Assembly: GCA_964438025.1 (NCBI GenBank)
Contig: CAYTIK010000017.1
Span: 1 to 21,217 of the forward strand
Direction: 5' to 3'
Source: GCA-002790615 sp964438025
GTDB lineage: Bacteria; Patescibacteriota; Minisyncoccia; Moranbacterales; UBA2206
Length of the DNA: 21,217 nt
In this document: piece after piece, positions 6,303 through 13,318 of the stretch
Layout of the letters: every line of letters begins with the position of its first letter
How positions within the stretch are numbered: position 1 is the stretch's first letter
Notes under the pieces: generated by a model
Seen by the model: the letters and a program-made list of their open reading frames with translations, nothing else
Database searches by the model: none
Told to the model about the DNA's origin: nothing
Program-made: the position numbers and the translations under genes

Positions 6303-7337
6303 ATGAGTATTCATAAACCCGTATTGCTAAAAGAGGTGTTGGCAGGACTTAATCTAAAAGCTGGAGATGTAGTAGTGGATGCTACATTGGGAGGTGGAGG
6401 CCATAGCCGGGCGATATTGGAAAAAATTGGAAAACAAGGGAAGTTGATTGCCATCGATTGGGACGCGAAAGCGCTGGAAAGCTTTCAAGAATCCTTTTTG
6501 GTTGGTCAATCAAAAGTAGTTAATCTCGTTCAAGACAATTTTGCCAGATTGAATAATATTTTAGGGGGGTTGCAGATTAAAAAAGCTACCGCCATTTTGG
6601 CTGACCTGGGTTTTTCTTCCGATCAGCTGGAAGATGCCAGTCGCGGATTGAGCTTTCAAAAAGATGGACCACTGGATATGCGGCTGGACGCAGCAGGCGA
6701 ACTGCCGGCCTGGAAAATCGTCAATCAGTATCCGCTAAAAGATTTAGAAAAAGTAATTCGTGAATCAGGAGAAGAGTGCTGGGCAGGCAGGATTGCCAGA
6801 AAAATTTGCGAAGAGCGAAAAAAGAAAAGAATTTTAACTGTCGGAGAATTGGTGGCACTGATAGAATCGGCAGTTCCGAAAAGATATTTTTCCAAAATTC
6901 ATCCGGCCACCAAAACCTTTCAGGCATTACGGATCGAGGTCAACCGGGAATTAGAAAATTTGCAGAGTTTTATTCCGCAAGCCATTGATAATTTGGCTCC
7001 AGGCGGGAGATTGGCGATCATCGCCTTCCATTCGTTGGAAGACCGAATCGTCAAAAATATTTTTCGGGAAAATGCTAGGGGATGCATTTGCCCGCCTGCT
7101 CAGCAGATACAAAAATTGCAGGAAAAATATATAAATGCAGTCTCTCGCGATGATTCTTCAGCGGATTCGCTGGAAAAAGCATTGCGGGCAGGCCCAAAAA
7201 GCTTTCTCAAATGTGTTTGCGGGCGGGAAGCTAAAATTAAAATTATCACTCGCAAGCCGATCGTTTCTTCAAACGAGGAAGTTAGCAATAATCCTCGTTC
7301 AAGATCCGCCAAGCTTCGAGTAGCAGAAAAAGTATAA
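6303..7337 (+). CDS. rsmH: 16S rRNA (cytosine(1402)-N4)-methyltransferase RsmH (MraW)
   Basis: SAM-dependent methyltransferase acting on C1402 of 16S rRNA in the P site. It opens MSIHKPVLLKEVL, with motif I VDATLGGGGHS (25-35), AILADLGFSSDQL, KDGPLDMRLD, the FQALRIEVNREL helix, IIAFHSLEDRIVK and the end NPRSRSAKLRVAEKV. ATG 6303 is chosen over the adjacent TTG 6300 because it gives the family N-terminus. Between CICPP and CVCGREAK there are about 38 extra residues (7098-7211), where relatives usually have only a few. The frame is intact. It is followed by a 215-nt gap before ftsL that holds palindromic repeats. Confidence 0.95.
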   Translation: MSIHKPVLLKEVLAGLNLKAGDVVVDATLGGGGHSRAILEKIGKQGKLIAIDWDAKALESFQESFLVGQSKVVNLVQDNFARLNNILGGLQIKKATAILADLGFSSDQLEDASRGLSFQKDGPLDMRLDAAGELPAWKIVNQYPLKDLEKVIRESGEECWAGRIARKICEERKKKRILTVGELVALIESAVPKRYFSKIHPATKTFQALRIEVNRELENLQSFIPQAIDNLAPGGRLAIIAFHSLEDRIVKNIFRENARGCICPPAQQIQKLQEKYINAVSRDDSSADSLEKALRAGPKSFLKCVCGREAKIKIITRKPIVSSNEEVSNNPRSRSAKLRVAEKV

Positions 7338-7342
7338 AATGT

Positions 7343-7360
7343 CATTCGCTACAGCGAATG
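7343..7360. repeat. Short hairpin after rsmH
   Basis: CATTCGC-TACA-GCGAATG is a perfect 7-bp stem 6 nt after the rsmH stop. No T-run follows, so it is not a typical terminator and transcription probably continues into ftsL. Confidence 0.5.
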
Positions 7361-7409
7361 AATCCGTTCTACTTAGATGGGCGGAAAAAATAAACATACA
7401 ATCAAATTT

Positions 7410-7554
7410 ATCCCCCACCAATTCTGCCGATAATTTACCGGCGACGCCGCGGGCGAATAGCCCGGCCCTATTCGGGCCAGGCGTCGCCAATACTAGCAAT
7501 ACCAATAATAATTTTCAGTTTATCGAAGTAATTTCAGCAGAATTGGTGGGGGAT
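7410..7554. mobile_element. MITE-like palindromic element with 18-bp terminal inverted repeats
   Basis: The ends ATCCCCCACCAATTCTGC (7410-7427) and GCAGAATTGGTGGGGGAT (7537-7554) are perfect inverted repeats 145 bp apart. The core has a 9-bp outer stem, GGCGACGCC / GGCGTCGCC (7440-7448, 7480-7488). It encloses two adjacent 5-bp hairpins: CGGGC-GAATA-GCCCG (7450-7464) and GGCCC-TATTC-GGGCC (7464-7478). Their loops are complementary, so the core can fold as one long hairpin or as a T shape. No target-site duplication is seen. The GC-rich core stands out from the AT-rich surroundings. An open frame crosses it but looks non-coding. A solo copy of the end occurs at 15163. Confidence 0.7.
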
Positions 7555-7573
7555 GAAGGGGGACCGAAAAAAT

Positions 7574-7957
7574 ATGGTCAGGAATTTGGTTATTAACGGT
7601 TCCAGTTTCGGCAGCCGTGTTAATAAAAGCCGGCCAAGCCAAGGAGAAAAAAGACTGGTGGCCGGAGGAAGTGCGAGGATCAGCCTAGTGGCCTGGTCTT
7701 TGATTTTGGCGGCAGCAGTTATTTTTTCCGGAGCTTTTTATCTTTTCCAGGTTAATTCTATCGCGACGCAAGGATTTGAAATTAAGAAAATTGAAAATAA
7801 AATTCAAGATGCAGAAAAAGAAAACAAGAAACTTAAAATAAAAGAAATTGAACTCAAATCGATGCAGAACATAGAAAAAGCTACCCAAGAATTTAATCTG
7901 GTCAGCCCGGAGGGCATTTCTTATGTAGAGATCGACGGTCCGGTTGCCATGAAATAA
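7574..7957 (+). CDS. ftsL: FtsL-like septum formation protein
   Basis: A 127-aa bitopic membrane protein: a basic cytoplasmic tail of about 35 residues, one hydrophobic helix (about 37-60, ISLVAWSLILAAAVIFSGAF), then a charged heptad-like coiled coil (about 66-105) and a short tail ending SYVEIDGPVAMK. Size, topology and position between rsmH and the transpeptidase fit FtsL, which bridges FtsB and FtsI in the divisome. Sequence identity across the family is low, so the name rests mainly on context. ATG 7574 is preferred because AAGGGGG lies 11 nt upstream; the in-frame ATG 7553 is formed by the end of the palindromic element. The stop is 4 nt before ftsI. Confidence 0.7.
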   Translation: MVRNLVINGSSFGSRVNKSRPSQGEKRLVAGGSARISLVAWSLILAAAVIFSGAFYLFQVNSIATQGFEIKKIENKIQDAEKENKKLKIKEIELKSMQNIEKATQEFNLVSPEGISYVEIDGPVAMK

Positions 7958-7961
7958 TTTT

Positions 7962-9848
7962 ATGCTGGCCTTTTTCAAGAATAAACTGTTAGTTTCAGCC
8001 AAACGCTGTCCTAAAGATAATCCCGCTGATTGTCCATGGAGGATTCATGTCATAACATTCTCTTTTTTAAGCGTTCTGGCGCTGATTTTTTTTCGATTCT
8101 ATTTTCTGCAAGTTATAGATTATTCTTCTTTTCGTGCGTTAGCGGATAATCAGCACAATATTTTTAAAAAACTGATTCCCGAACGGGGAGAAATCTTCCT
8201 TAAAGATAAAGATGGATTTTTTCCTATCGCGCTCAATCGCGAAGCTAAGATGGCCTATGCTGTTCCCCAGGAAATAGACAATCCGCAAAAAACCTCCGAG
8301 GAAATAGCTAGCATTTTAAATCTCGATCAAGGAGAATTAGCAGTTAAATTTTCTAAAGCAGAAGATTTATACGAAGTGGTCAAGCGCCGCTTAAGCGATG
8401 AAGAAATAGAAAAATTAAAAAATCTCAATCGAAAAGGCATCCACCTGGCTGATGAAATTTATCGTTATTATCCTTCCGGCGGACTAGCTTCTCAAGTGGT
8501 GGGTTTTGTTGGCTGGGAAAAAGAAAATTTGGCGGGAAAATACGGGATTGAGGCTTCTTTTGAAAAAGAACTAGGCGGAGAAGCGGGCGATGTTTTTCAG
8601 AATCGGGACTCGGCTGGCAATTGGATAACGGTCGGAGAAAGAGAAATAATTGAAGCCAAAAACGGAAAAAGCCTGATTCTGACTATCGATCATATTGTCC
8701 AGTATGAAACTGAAAAAATTCTGCAAAGCGCAGTTGAACAGTTTGAAGCTGAGAGCGGCAGCGTGATTGTGATGGAAACATTGACCGGCAAAATCTTGGC
8801 GCTAACTAATTATCCAACTTTCAATCTTAATGAATACTCGCAAGTGGAAAGCATGGATTTGTATCGCAATCCGGCGGTAAGCGATGCTTATGAATGTGGC
8901 AGTGTTTTTAAACCGATTACGATGGCGGGAGCGCTCGACAGCGGCCATTTGGCTCCGGAAACGATTTATATTGATTCCGGCGTCGTCAAGGAAGCCGGTT
9001 ATAGCATCCGCAATTCTGATTTAAAATCCTACGGACGGCAGACGATGACAGAAGTTTTGGAAAAATCGCTCAATACCGGGGCTATTTTCGCCCAAAAATC
9101 TTTGGGTAATAAGAATTTTTTGGAATACTTAAAAAGATTCGGTTTTGGGGAAGAAACAGGCATTGAATTGATTGGAGAAAATTCAGGCAATATCAGCAAT
9201 TTAAAAAATTTAAGAAGCAGTATAGAATTTTTTACCGCTTCTTTCGGCCAAGGCATAACTGTCACGCCTTTGCAGCTGATTTCCGCTTATAACACTTTGG
9301 CCAATGGCGGAGTACTGCTCAAACCGCAAATCGTGGAAAGAGTGATTCATCCCAATGGTAGCAACGAAGAAATATTGCCACAAGAAGTGCGGCGGGTTAT
9401 TTCCCAAAAAGCTGCGTTGCAAATTTCTCAAATGCTTCGCAGCGTCGTAGTCAAAGGACACGGAAAAAGAGCCGACGTGCCAGGCTATCTGGTGGCCGGC
9501 AAAACTGGGACGGCGCAAGTGGCCAATACTGGGAAAAAAGGTTACGCTGAAGGACAACACATCGGCTCTTTCGCCGGATTTGCGCCGATGAATAATCCGC
9601 GCTTTACTATTCTAGTCAAAATAAATAATCCGCAAGCGGTCGAATGGGCGGAATCCAGCGCGGCGCCGGCTTTCGGAGAATTGATGAAATTTTTGCTGGA
9701 TTATTATAAAATCGAGCCGACGGAAGAATATACCCAGGCCAGCATCGACGCTTTCAACGCTACGCATAAACTGAGAGAAAATTTAATTAAAAAAGAGCAA
9801 GCCGCTGAAAAATTAAAGAATGAGCAAAATCAAAAAAATAACAACTGA
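7962..9848 (+). CDS. ftsI: Peptidoglycan D,D-transpeptidase (class B PBP, FtsI/PBP2-like)
   Basis: Class B penicillin-binding protein that cross-links septal peptidoglycan. It has an N-terminal membrane anchor at about 29-50, a PBP dimerisation region beginning with LIPERGEI, and the transpeptidase domain. Catalytic motifs are SVFK (Ser314 nucleophile, Lys317), SLN (369-371) and KTG (514-516), in contexts typical of FtsI (GSVFKPITMA, AGKTGTAQVA). No PASTA repeats follow; the end is a charged Lys/Glu/Asn-rich tail. At 628 aa the length is normal. It is the only gene here ending in TGA and overlaps murF by 29 nt, which suggests translational coupling. Confidence 0.93.
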   Translation: MLAFFKNKLLVSAKRCPKDNPADCPWRIHVITFSFLSVLALIFFRFYFLQVIDYSSFRALADNQHNIFKKLIPERGEIFLKDKDGFFPIALNREAKMAYAVPQEIDNPQKTSEEIASILNLDQGELAVKFSKAEDLYEVVKRRLSDEEIEKLKNLNRKGIHLADEIYRYYPSGGLASQVVGFVGWEKENLAGKYGIEASFEKELGGEAGDVFQNRDSAGNWITVGEREIIEAKNGKSLILTIDHIVQYETEKILQSAVEQFEAESGSVIVMETLTGKILALTNYPTFNLNEYSQVESMDLYRNPAVSDAYECGSVFKPITMAGALDSGHLAPETIYIDSGVVKEAGYSIRNSDLKSYGRQTMTEVLEKSLNTGAIFAQKSLGNKNFLEYLKRFGFGEETGIELIGENSGNISNLKNLRSSIEFFTASFGQGITVTPLQLISAYNTLANGGVLLKPQIVERVIHPNGSNEEILPQEVRRVISQKAALQISQMLRSVVVKGHGKRADVPGYLVAGKTGTAQVANTGKKGYAEGQHIGSFAGFAPMNNPRFTILVKINNPQAVEWAESSAAPAFGELMKFLLDYYKIEPTEEYTQASIDAFNATHKLRENLIKKEQAAEKLKNEQNQKNNN

Positions 9849-11148
9849 AAAATCTTTGGCTTTTCTCATGCTGATTAAATTGTTGCGCTTCGTAGCCTTG
9901 AGAATTTTAAAGAAATACCGGCCACAGATTGTCGGAATTACCGGATCAATCGGAAAAACTTCCGCCAAAGAAGCGGTGGCTTGGATTTTGGCGGAAAAAT
10001 TTTTTCTGCGCCGGAGCGATAAAAATTATAATAATGAAATTGGCTTGCCGCTCACTATTATTGGCGCTGAAAGCGGAGGAAAATCGCTTGGAGGCTGGTT
10101 GAGAGTTTTTGCTTATGGATTTTGGGAAATTATTTTTCCAATCAGATATCCCAAGGTTTTAATTTTAGAAATGGGCGCCGATCGCCCGGGAGATATCGGG
10201 TATTTGACTAATTTTGTGCAGTGCCGAGTGGGTGTGGTAACAGAAGTGGCGCAAAGCCACATCGAGTTTTTTGGCAGTTTGGAAAATATTGCTAAAGAGA
10301 AAGGCGAATTAGTCAAAAGTTTAGAAGATAAGGGTTTGGCGATTCTGAATGCGGATAATCCTCTGGTTTTGGCGATGGCGGAAAATTTAAAAAGCGCGGT
10401 GGTAACTTTCGGTTTTGGAGAAACTGCCGATCTGCGGGCGACTGACATTGCTTTTAATTATTCCGAAAACGGAAAAATCCAAGGCTTAAGCTTTAAGCTT
10501 AATTTCCGCGGCACGTCTATTCCGGTCCGATTGAATAACATTTTAGCTAAACATCAGATATATTCCGCGCTGATTGCCGCGGCGGTGGCCGAAGAATTAG
10601 AAATGAATCTAGTGGAAATTTCCGCCCGTCTAGCTGATTTTTCTCCACCTCCGGGCCGATTGAATTTAATAGTAGGTATCAAAAAAACTTTTATCATTGA
10701 TGATACTTATAACGCTTCTCCGGATTCAACCCGGGCAGCATTGGAAGTTTTACAGGAAATTAAAGCCGGCCGGAAAATTGCGGTTTTAGGCGATATGCTG
10801 GAATTGGGCGCGGAAACGGAAAAAAGCCATCGTCAAATTGGGCGAAAACTTTTTGACATAAAAGCAGACTTGGTTTTTTTCCTGGGAAATAGGATGAAAT
10901 TTGCGGCCGAAGAACTACAAAAGCATAATTTTAACCCGGAAAATATATTTCATTTTGAAAATCATGCTGATTTGGGTCGGAAACTACAAGCGGAAATGCG
11001 AGAAGGGGATTTGGTTTTAATCAAAGGCTCGCAATCCATGCGGATGGAAAAAATAGTGGAAGAAGTGATGTTTAATCCACAAGTGGCGGAAAAACTGCTT
11101 TGCCGGCAAGATTTAGAGTGGAAAAGAAAAGAATTTAAACCGGTTTAA
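9820..11148 (+). CDS. murF: UDP-N-acetylmuramoyl-tripeptide--D-alanyl-D-alanine ligase
   Basis: ATP-dependent Mur ligase adding D-Ala-D-Ala to the UDP-MurNAc-tripeptide, a cytoplasmic step of wall precursor synthesis. The ATP loop is GITGSIGKTSAKE (about 39-51), followed by NYNNEIGLPLTI, LILEMGADRPGDI, and in the C-terminal domain DDTYNASPDSTRAAL, all typical MurF segments; GSQSMRMEKI comes near the end. At 442 aa the length is usual. The start at 9820 overlaps ftsI; an internal ATG at 9868 is possible but would remove the N-terminal helix. A hydrophobic N-terminal stretch (AFLMLIKLLRFVALRIL) is unusual for MurF. murE, mraY, murD, ftsW and murG do not follow. Confidence 0.93.
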   Translation: MSKIKKITTEKSLAFLMLIKLLRFVALRILKKYRPQIVGITGSIGKTSAKEAVAWILAEKFFLRRSDKNYNNEIGLPLTIIGAESGGKSLGGWLRVFAYGFWEIIFPIRYPKVLILEMGADRPGDIGYLTNFVQCRVGVVTEVAQSHIEFFGSLENIAKEKGELVKSLEDKGLAILNADNPLVLAMAENLKSAVVTFGFGETADLRATDIAFNYSENGKIQGLSFKLNFRGTSIPVRLNNILAKHQIYSALIAAAVAEELEMNLVEISARLADFSPPPGRLNLIVGIKKTFIIDDTYNASPDSTRAALEVLQEIKAGRKIAVLGDMLELGAETEKSHRQIGRKLFDIKADLVFFLGNRMKFAAEELQKHNFNPENIFHFENHADLGRKLQAEMREGDLVLIKGSQSMRMEKIVEEVMFNPQVAEKLLCRQDLEWKRKEFKPV

Positions 11149-11152
11149 GAAT

Positions 11153-11191
11153 GTTCTAAGGTTCTAAAGTTGTAATGTTTGAACGTTCTAA
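11153..11191. repeat. Short GTTCTAA repeats after murF
   Basis: GTTCTAA occurs at 11153-11159, 11161-11167 and 11185-11191, interleaved with two AATGTT copies, in the AT-rich gap between convergent murF and tRNA-Glu. GAACGTTC (11181-11188) is self-complementary. No clear terminator is visible for either gene. Confidence 0.5.
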
Positions 11192-11200
11192 TTTTTTCGG

Positions 11201-11272
11201 TACCACCAAGGGGAATCGGACCCCTGTTACCAGGATGAGAACCTGGCGTCCTAGCCGCTAGACGATGGTGGC
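11201..11272 (-). tRNA. tRNA-Glu (anticodon CTC)
   Basis: On the minus strand the acceptor GCCACCA pairs with TGGTGGT (the first pair is G-U). The anticodon stem CCAGG/CCTGG carries loop TTCTCAT, giving anticodon CTC (plus-strand 11237-11239). The T stem AGGGG/CCCCT has a 7-nt loop TCCGATT. The discriminator is A, followed by CCG, so CCA is not exactly encoded. It reads GAG glutamate codons. Confidence 0.93.
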
Positions 11273-11311
11273 AGGTTTGATGAGATAAAAAATAAAATAC
11301 AACGCACAAGC

Positions 11312-11340
11312 ATTTTAATACTTTAATAAAAAATTAGCAA
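11312..11340 (-). promoter_or_regulatory. Predicted promoter of tRNA-Glu
   Basis: On the minus strand, -35 TTGCTA (11335-11340) and -10 TAAAAT (11312-11317) are separated by 17 bp, about 39 nt before the mature tRNA 5' end. Confidence 0.5.
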
Positions 11341-11353
11341 CTATTGTCAGAAA

Positions 11354-11376
11354 TTGTAGCGGTCCGACCCCTACAA
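11354..11376. repeat. REP-like hairpin upstream of the transposase
   Basis: TTGTAGCGGT-CCG-ACCCCTACAA forms a 10-bp stem with one C-C mismatch and a CCG loop. It lies 7 nt before the transposase ATG and shares the GGTCCGACC core with the copies at 11555 and 12017. Confidence 0.75.
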
Positions 11377-11382
11377 AAAAAT

Positions 11383-12015
11383 ATGAGAAAGAGGATTCCT
11401 TTTAAAAATGGAGAATATTATCATATTTATAATCGCGGCGTAGAAAAACGGGAAATATTTCTGTGTGATTTTGATTATTTCAGATTTTTTAGATCATTGA
11501 AAGAATTTAATCAAACAGACCCAGTAGTAAGTCTGTATATAAAAGACAGAGCGTTAGGGGTCCGACCCCTACGAATGCTGCAGAAGGATGAAAAAATAGT
11601 TGAAATTATTTCTTATTGCTTAAATCCCAATCATTTCCATCTAATTCTTAAACAATTAAAAGATGGGGGAATATCCGAATTTGTGAAAAGATTAAGCGGC
11701 GGCTATACGGGATATTTTAATTACAAATACAAAAGAACCGGAGTATTGTTTCAAGGAAAATTTAAATCCATCCATATAGACTCGAATGAATATTTGTTAT
11801 ATCTATCGGCCTATGTTAATGGAAATTATATAATTCACAAGATAGATGATAAAAAATGGAGATTTTCCAGTTTAAATAGCAATGATGGTTTCTCCAACTT
11901 AAAGTTAATTTCTGATCAATTTAAAAATGCGGATGATTACAAGAGGTATGTGTATTCTGTGGCTAAGCAGGTGAGAGAAAAAAGGGAAGAAATGAAGAAA
12001 TATTTGCTGGAATAG
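11383..12015 (+). CDS. REP-associated tyrosine transposase (IS200-like Y1 family)
   Basis: HUH single-strand transposase of the TnpA-REP (RAYT) type, 210 aa. It opens with RIPFKNGEYYHIYNRGVEKREIF, typical for the family. The metal-binding HUH motif is NHFHLIL (His84, His86). The catalytic Tyr is probably in GYTGYFN (Tyr108 or Tyr111), followed by RTGVLFQGKFKS. ATG 11383 is chosen; the in-frame TTG at 11344 would place the upstream REP hairpin inside the gene. REP-like hairpins flank it on both sides, and a third copy lies within the coding region, adding RALGVRPLRML in frame around residues 56-66. This is the expected layout for a RAYT acting on its own REPs. It appears intact. Confidence 0.9.
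   Translation: MRKRIPFKNGEYYHIYNRGVEKREIFLCDFDYFRFFRSLKEFNQTDPVVSLYIKDRALGVRPLRMLQKDEKIVEIISYCLNPNHFHLILKQLKDGGISEFVKRLSGGYTGYFNYKYKRTGVLFQGKFKSIHIDSNEYLLYLSAYVNGNYIIHKIDDKKWRFSSLNSNDGFSNLKLISDQFKNADDYKRYVYSVAKQVREKREEMKKYLLE
11555..11571. repeat. REP-like hairpin inside the transposase gene
   Basis: TAGGGGT-CCG-ACCCCTA is a perfect 7-bp stem with a CCG loop, sharing the core of the flanking REPs. It lies in frame in the transposase coding region (residues about 58-63) and encodes part of GVRPLR. Confidence 0.75.
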
Positions 12016-12016
12016 G

Positions 12017-12039
12017 CCGTAGCGGTCCGACCGCTACGG
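12017..12039. repeat. REP-like hairpin downstream of the transposase
   Basis: CCGTAGCGGT-CCG-ACCGCTACGG is a perfect 10-bp stem with a CCG loop, starting 1 nt after the transposase stop. It is the most regular of the three copies. Confidence 0.8.
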
Positions 12040-12144
12040 GAAATTAAATTCCATATGCGACACGAATAAAAAAAGCTAACTCAAATCTTGTTTTTTGTAT
12101 GCTTGGGAATAGTTGGAACTTTTTATGGCAAACATTTAATAGAT

Positions 12145-12173
12145 TTGCATTCTGTGCTATTTAGTGCTTAAAT
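12145..12173 (+). promoter_or_regulatory. Possible promoter of the orphan gene
   Basis: TTGCAT (12145-12150) and TTAAAT (12168-12173) are 17 bp apart, about 78 nt before the ATG at 12251. Both boxes are imperfect in an AT-rich gap (12040-12250) that otherwise shows no gene. Confidence 0.3.
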
Positions 12174-12239
12174 AATTTAACCGTAGTTATTTTAAATATT
12201 AAAATAGATCTCATCCTTAAACTATTAACATTACAAATA

Positions 12240-12248
12240 GGAGGTGAC
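12240..12248 (+). promoter_or_regulatory. Perfect Shine-Dalgarno AGGAGGTGA
   Basis: AGGAGGTGA ends 2 nt before the ATG at 12251 (AGGAGG itself ends 5 nt before it) and is fully complementary to the usual 16S 3' end. No other gene in the window has such a site, so it both fixes this start and sets the gene apart. Confidence 0.8.
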
Positions 12249-12250
12249 AT

Positions 12251-12703
12251 ATGTTAAATTTTGAATGTGCAAATTGTGGACGGATAGAAATGTTACATCT
12301 AGGACGTGATGTAATTGAAAAATTCGTACGTATGGCGCTCTGGACTGCAGACTGGGAATATCGCGAGGATCCGCCTCCCATACCATCAGAATTACAAACT
12401 GTTGAAGAAGTTATGGGGTTTTTGTTTGAGCATGAAAAAGGGTACAGATATTCACTGGAAAAGTGTCCCGGATTTAGTTATCGCAAGCATGAACGTGCTG
12501 AGATAATAGACATGTTTTGTCGCACTGCGTCAAATATGTTGGATTTCTTGCCAGAAGAATGGCAACGATTTTCGGAAAGAAAAATGAAACTGCTTGAAAA
12601 GGAAGAGGACAAGAAGTTTAGTGGTCCATATTATCCTCCAAGCCACGTCGTCATTCTTATTGATTCAAAAACAGGACGAAGTCGGGTAGTTCAAATAGAG
12701 TAA
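12251..12703 (+). CDS. Hypothetical protein, orphan gene with strong Shine-Dalgarno
   Basis: A 150-aa protein I do not recognise. The N-terminus has a CxxC pair (FECANCGR, Cys6 and Cys9), with further cysteines at 72 (KCPGF) and 90 (MFC), so a small metal-binding site is possible but unproven. The middle is acidic with a PPPIPSEL linker and aromatic residues; residues 102-122 form a charged helix; the end (SHVVILIDSKTGRSRVVQIE) looks like a beta hairpin. There is no signal peptide or membrane segment. It lies between the RAYT/REP unit and two terminators, has the only canonical Shine-Dalgarno here, and its codon choice looks less AT-biased at third positions than its neighbours. It may be a recent acquisition. 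The reading frame is clearly coding. Confidence 0.75.
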   Translation: MLNFECANCGRIEMLHLGRDVIEKFVRMALWTADWEYREDPPPIPSELQTVEEVMGFLFEHEKGYRYSLEKCPGFSYRKHERAEIIDMFCRTASNMLDFLPEEWQRFSERKMKLLEKEEDKKFSGPYYPPSHVVILIDSKTGRSRVVQIE

Positions 12704-12717
12704 ATCCACCATAAGAT

Positions 12718-12761
12718 AAATCCACCAATGGAAAATCCATTTCGGTGGATTTTCTGTTTTT
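12718..12761 (+). terminator. Rho-independent terminator after the orphan gene
   Basis: The outer stem AAATCCACC / GGTGGATTT (12718-12726, 12744-12752) encloses an inner AATGGA-AAA-TCCATT stem, followed by TTCTGTTTTT-type sequence to 12761. The left arm TAAATCCACC is also repeated at 12701-12710, overlapping the stop codon. Confidence 0.85.
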
Positions 12762-12802
12762 ATAAATAATAACCAATAAATAATCGTTATATTAGTACTA
12801 AC

Positions 12803-12830
12803 AAAAAATCCCGAGTACTCGGGATTTTTT
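12803..12830. terminator. Bidirectional terminator
   Basis: A perfect 28-bp palindrome: AAAAAATCCCGA-GTAC-TCGGGATTTTTT. The A-run and T-run flank a GC-rich stem, so it can terminate on both strands, as expected between the convergent orphan gene and SWIB gene. Confidence 0.88.
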
Positions 12831-12851
12831 AAGTTTCAGTAAAAAGATGTT

Positions 12852-13109
12852 TTAGGAAAGGTGCTTGGAAACCAATTTGGTCATTTCAAACATATCGACA
12901 GTCGCTTTTCCTCCGAAAACTTTTTTTAAGTTTTCATCGGCATTGATATTGCGCTTGTTTTTCGGGTCTTGCAGATTTTTTCCTTTGATGTAGACCCAGA
13001 GTTTTTTCACAACTTCGGATCTGGGCATTGGACCAGCGCCAACTACCGCGGCCAGATCCTCACTGACTTTGAGCGGCTTCATGAACGCAGAATTAGTCTT
13101 CTTCGCCAT
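12852..13109 (-). CDS. SWIB/MDM2-domain protein
   Basis: An 85-aa stand-alone SWIB domain. The typical segments are all present: KPLKVSEDLAAVVGAGPMPRSEVVKKLW, YIKGKNLQDPKNKRNI, and LKKVFGGKATVDMFEMTKLVSKHL. In eukaryotes the domain occurs in chromatin-remodelling subunits; in bacteria it is found in chlamydiae and some uncultured groups, where a chromosome or DNA-topology role is suspected but not settled. It has its own promoter on the minus strand and converges on the terminator at 12803. The short Lys-rich N-terminus (MAKKTNSAFM) is standard for bacterial forms. Confidence 0.93.
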   Translation of the reverse strand: MAKKTNSAFMKPLKVSEDLAAVVGAGPMPRSEVVKKLWVYIKGKNLQDPKNKRNINADENLKKVFGGKATVDMFEMTKLVSKHLS

Positions 13110-13165
13110 AGTTTTTTATTTATCTGCTTTAGGCAGACAGATTAATTATTACTAAACCTGCTTTC

Positions 13166-13194
13166 AGTATAGCACTAAAGCCTTAAAAAAACAA
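13166..13194 (-). promoter_or_regulatory. Predicted promoter of the SWIB gene
   Basis: On the minus strand, -35 TTGTTT (13189-13194) and -10 TATACT (13166-13171) are 17 bp apart. The leader contains a small TCTGC/GCAGA hairpin. Confidence 0.6.
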
Positions 13195-13256
13195 AGGGCG
13201 GTTTATTTTAAGTCAAATTTATACAAAAAGAGCTAAAAATGGATTATTGAATTTTC

Positions 13257-13285
13257 TTGTCAAAAAAGCTTATTTAAGCTATGCT
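13257..13285 (+). promoter_or_regulatory. Predicted promoter of the prenyl synthase gene
   Basis: -35 TTGTCA (13257-13262) and -10 TATGCT (13280-13285) are 17 bp apart, divergent from the SWIB promoter. The leader to the ATG is about 27 nt and carries AAGGGAG, too far from the ATG for a standard Shine-Dalgarno. Confidence 0.6.
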
Positions 13286-13318
13286 GATTGTAATAAGGGA
13301 GAATAAAAATAGAATTGG

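Noticed and set aside
7339..7596. 85-codon open frame between rsmH and ftsL
   Set aside because: It spans the palindromic element, has repeat-derived low-complexity sequence, no family resemblance and overlaps the ftsL start.
9820..9848. TGA possibly read as an amino acid (code 25)
   Set aside because: ftsI ends naturally at this TGA and murF starts in another frame; no conserved gene has an internal TGA.
11344..11382. TTG start extending the transposase upstream
   Set aside because: The extension only translates the REP hairpin; the family N-terminus begins at ATG 11383.
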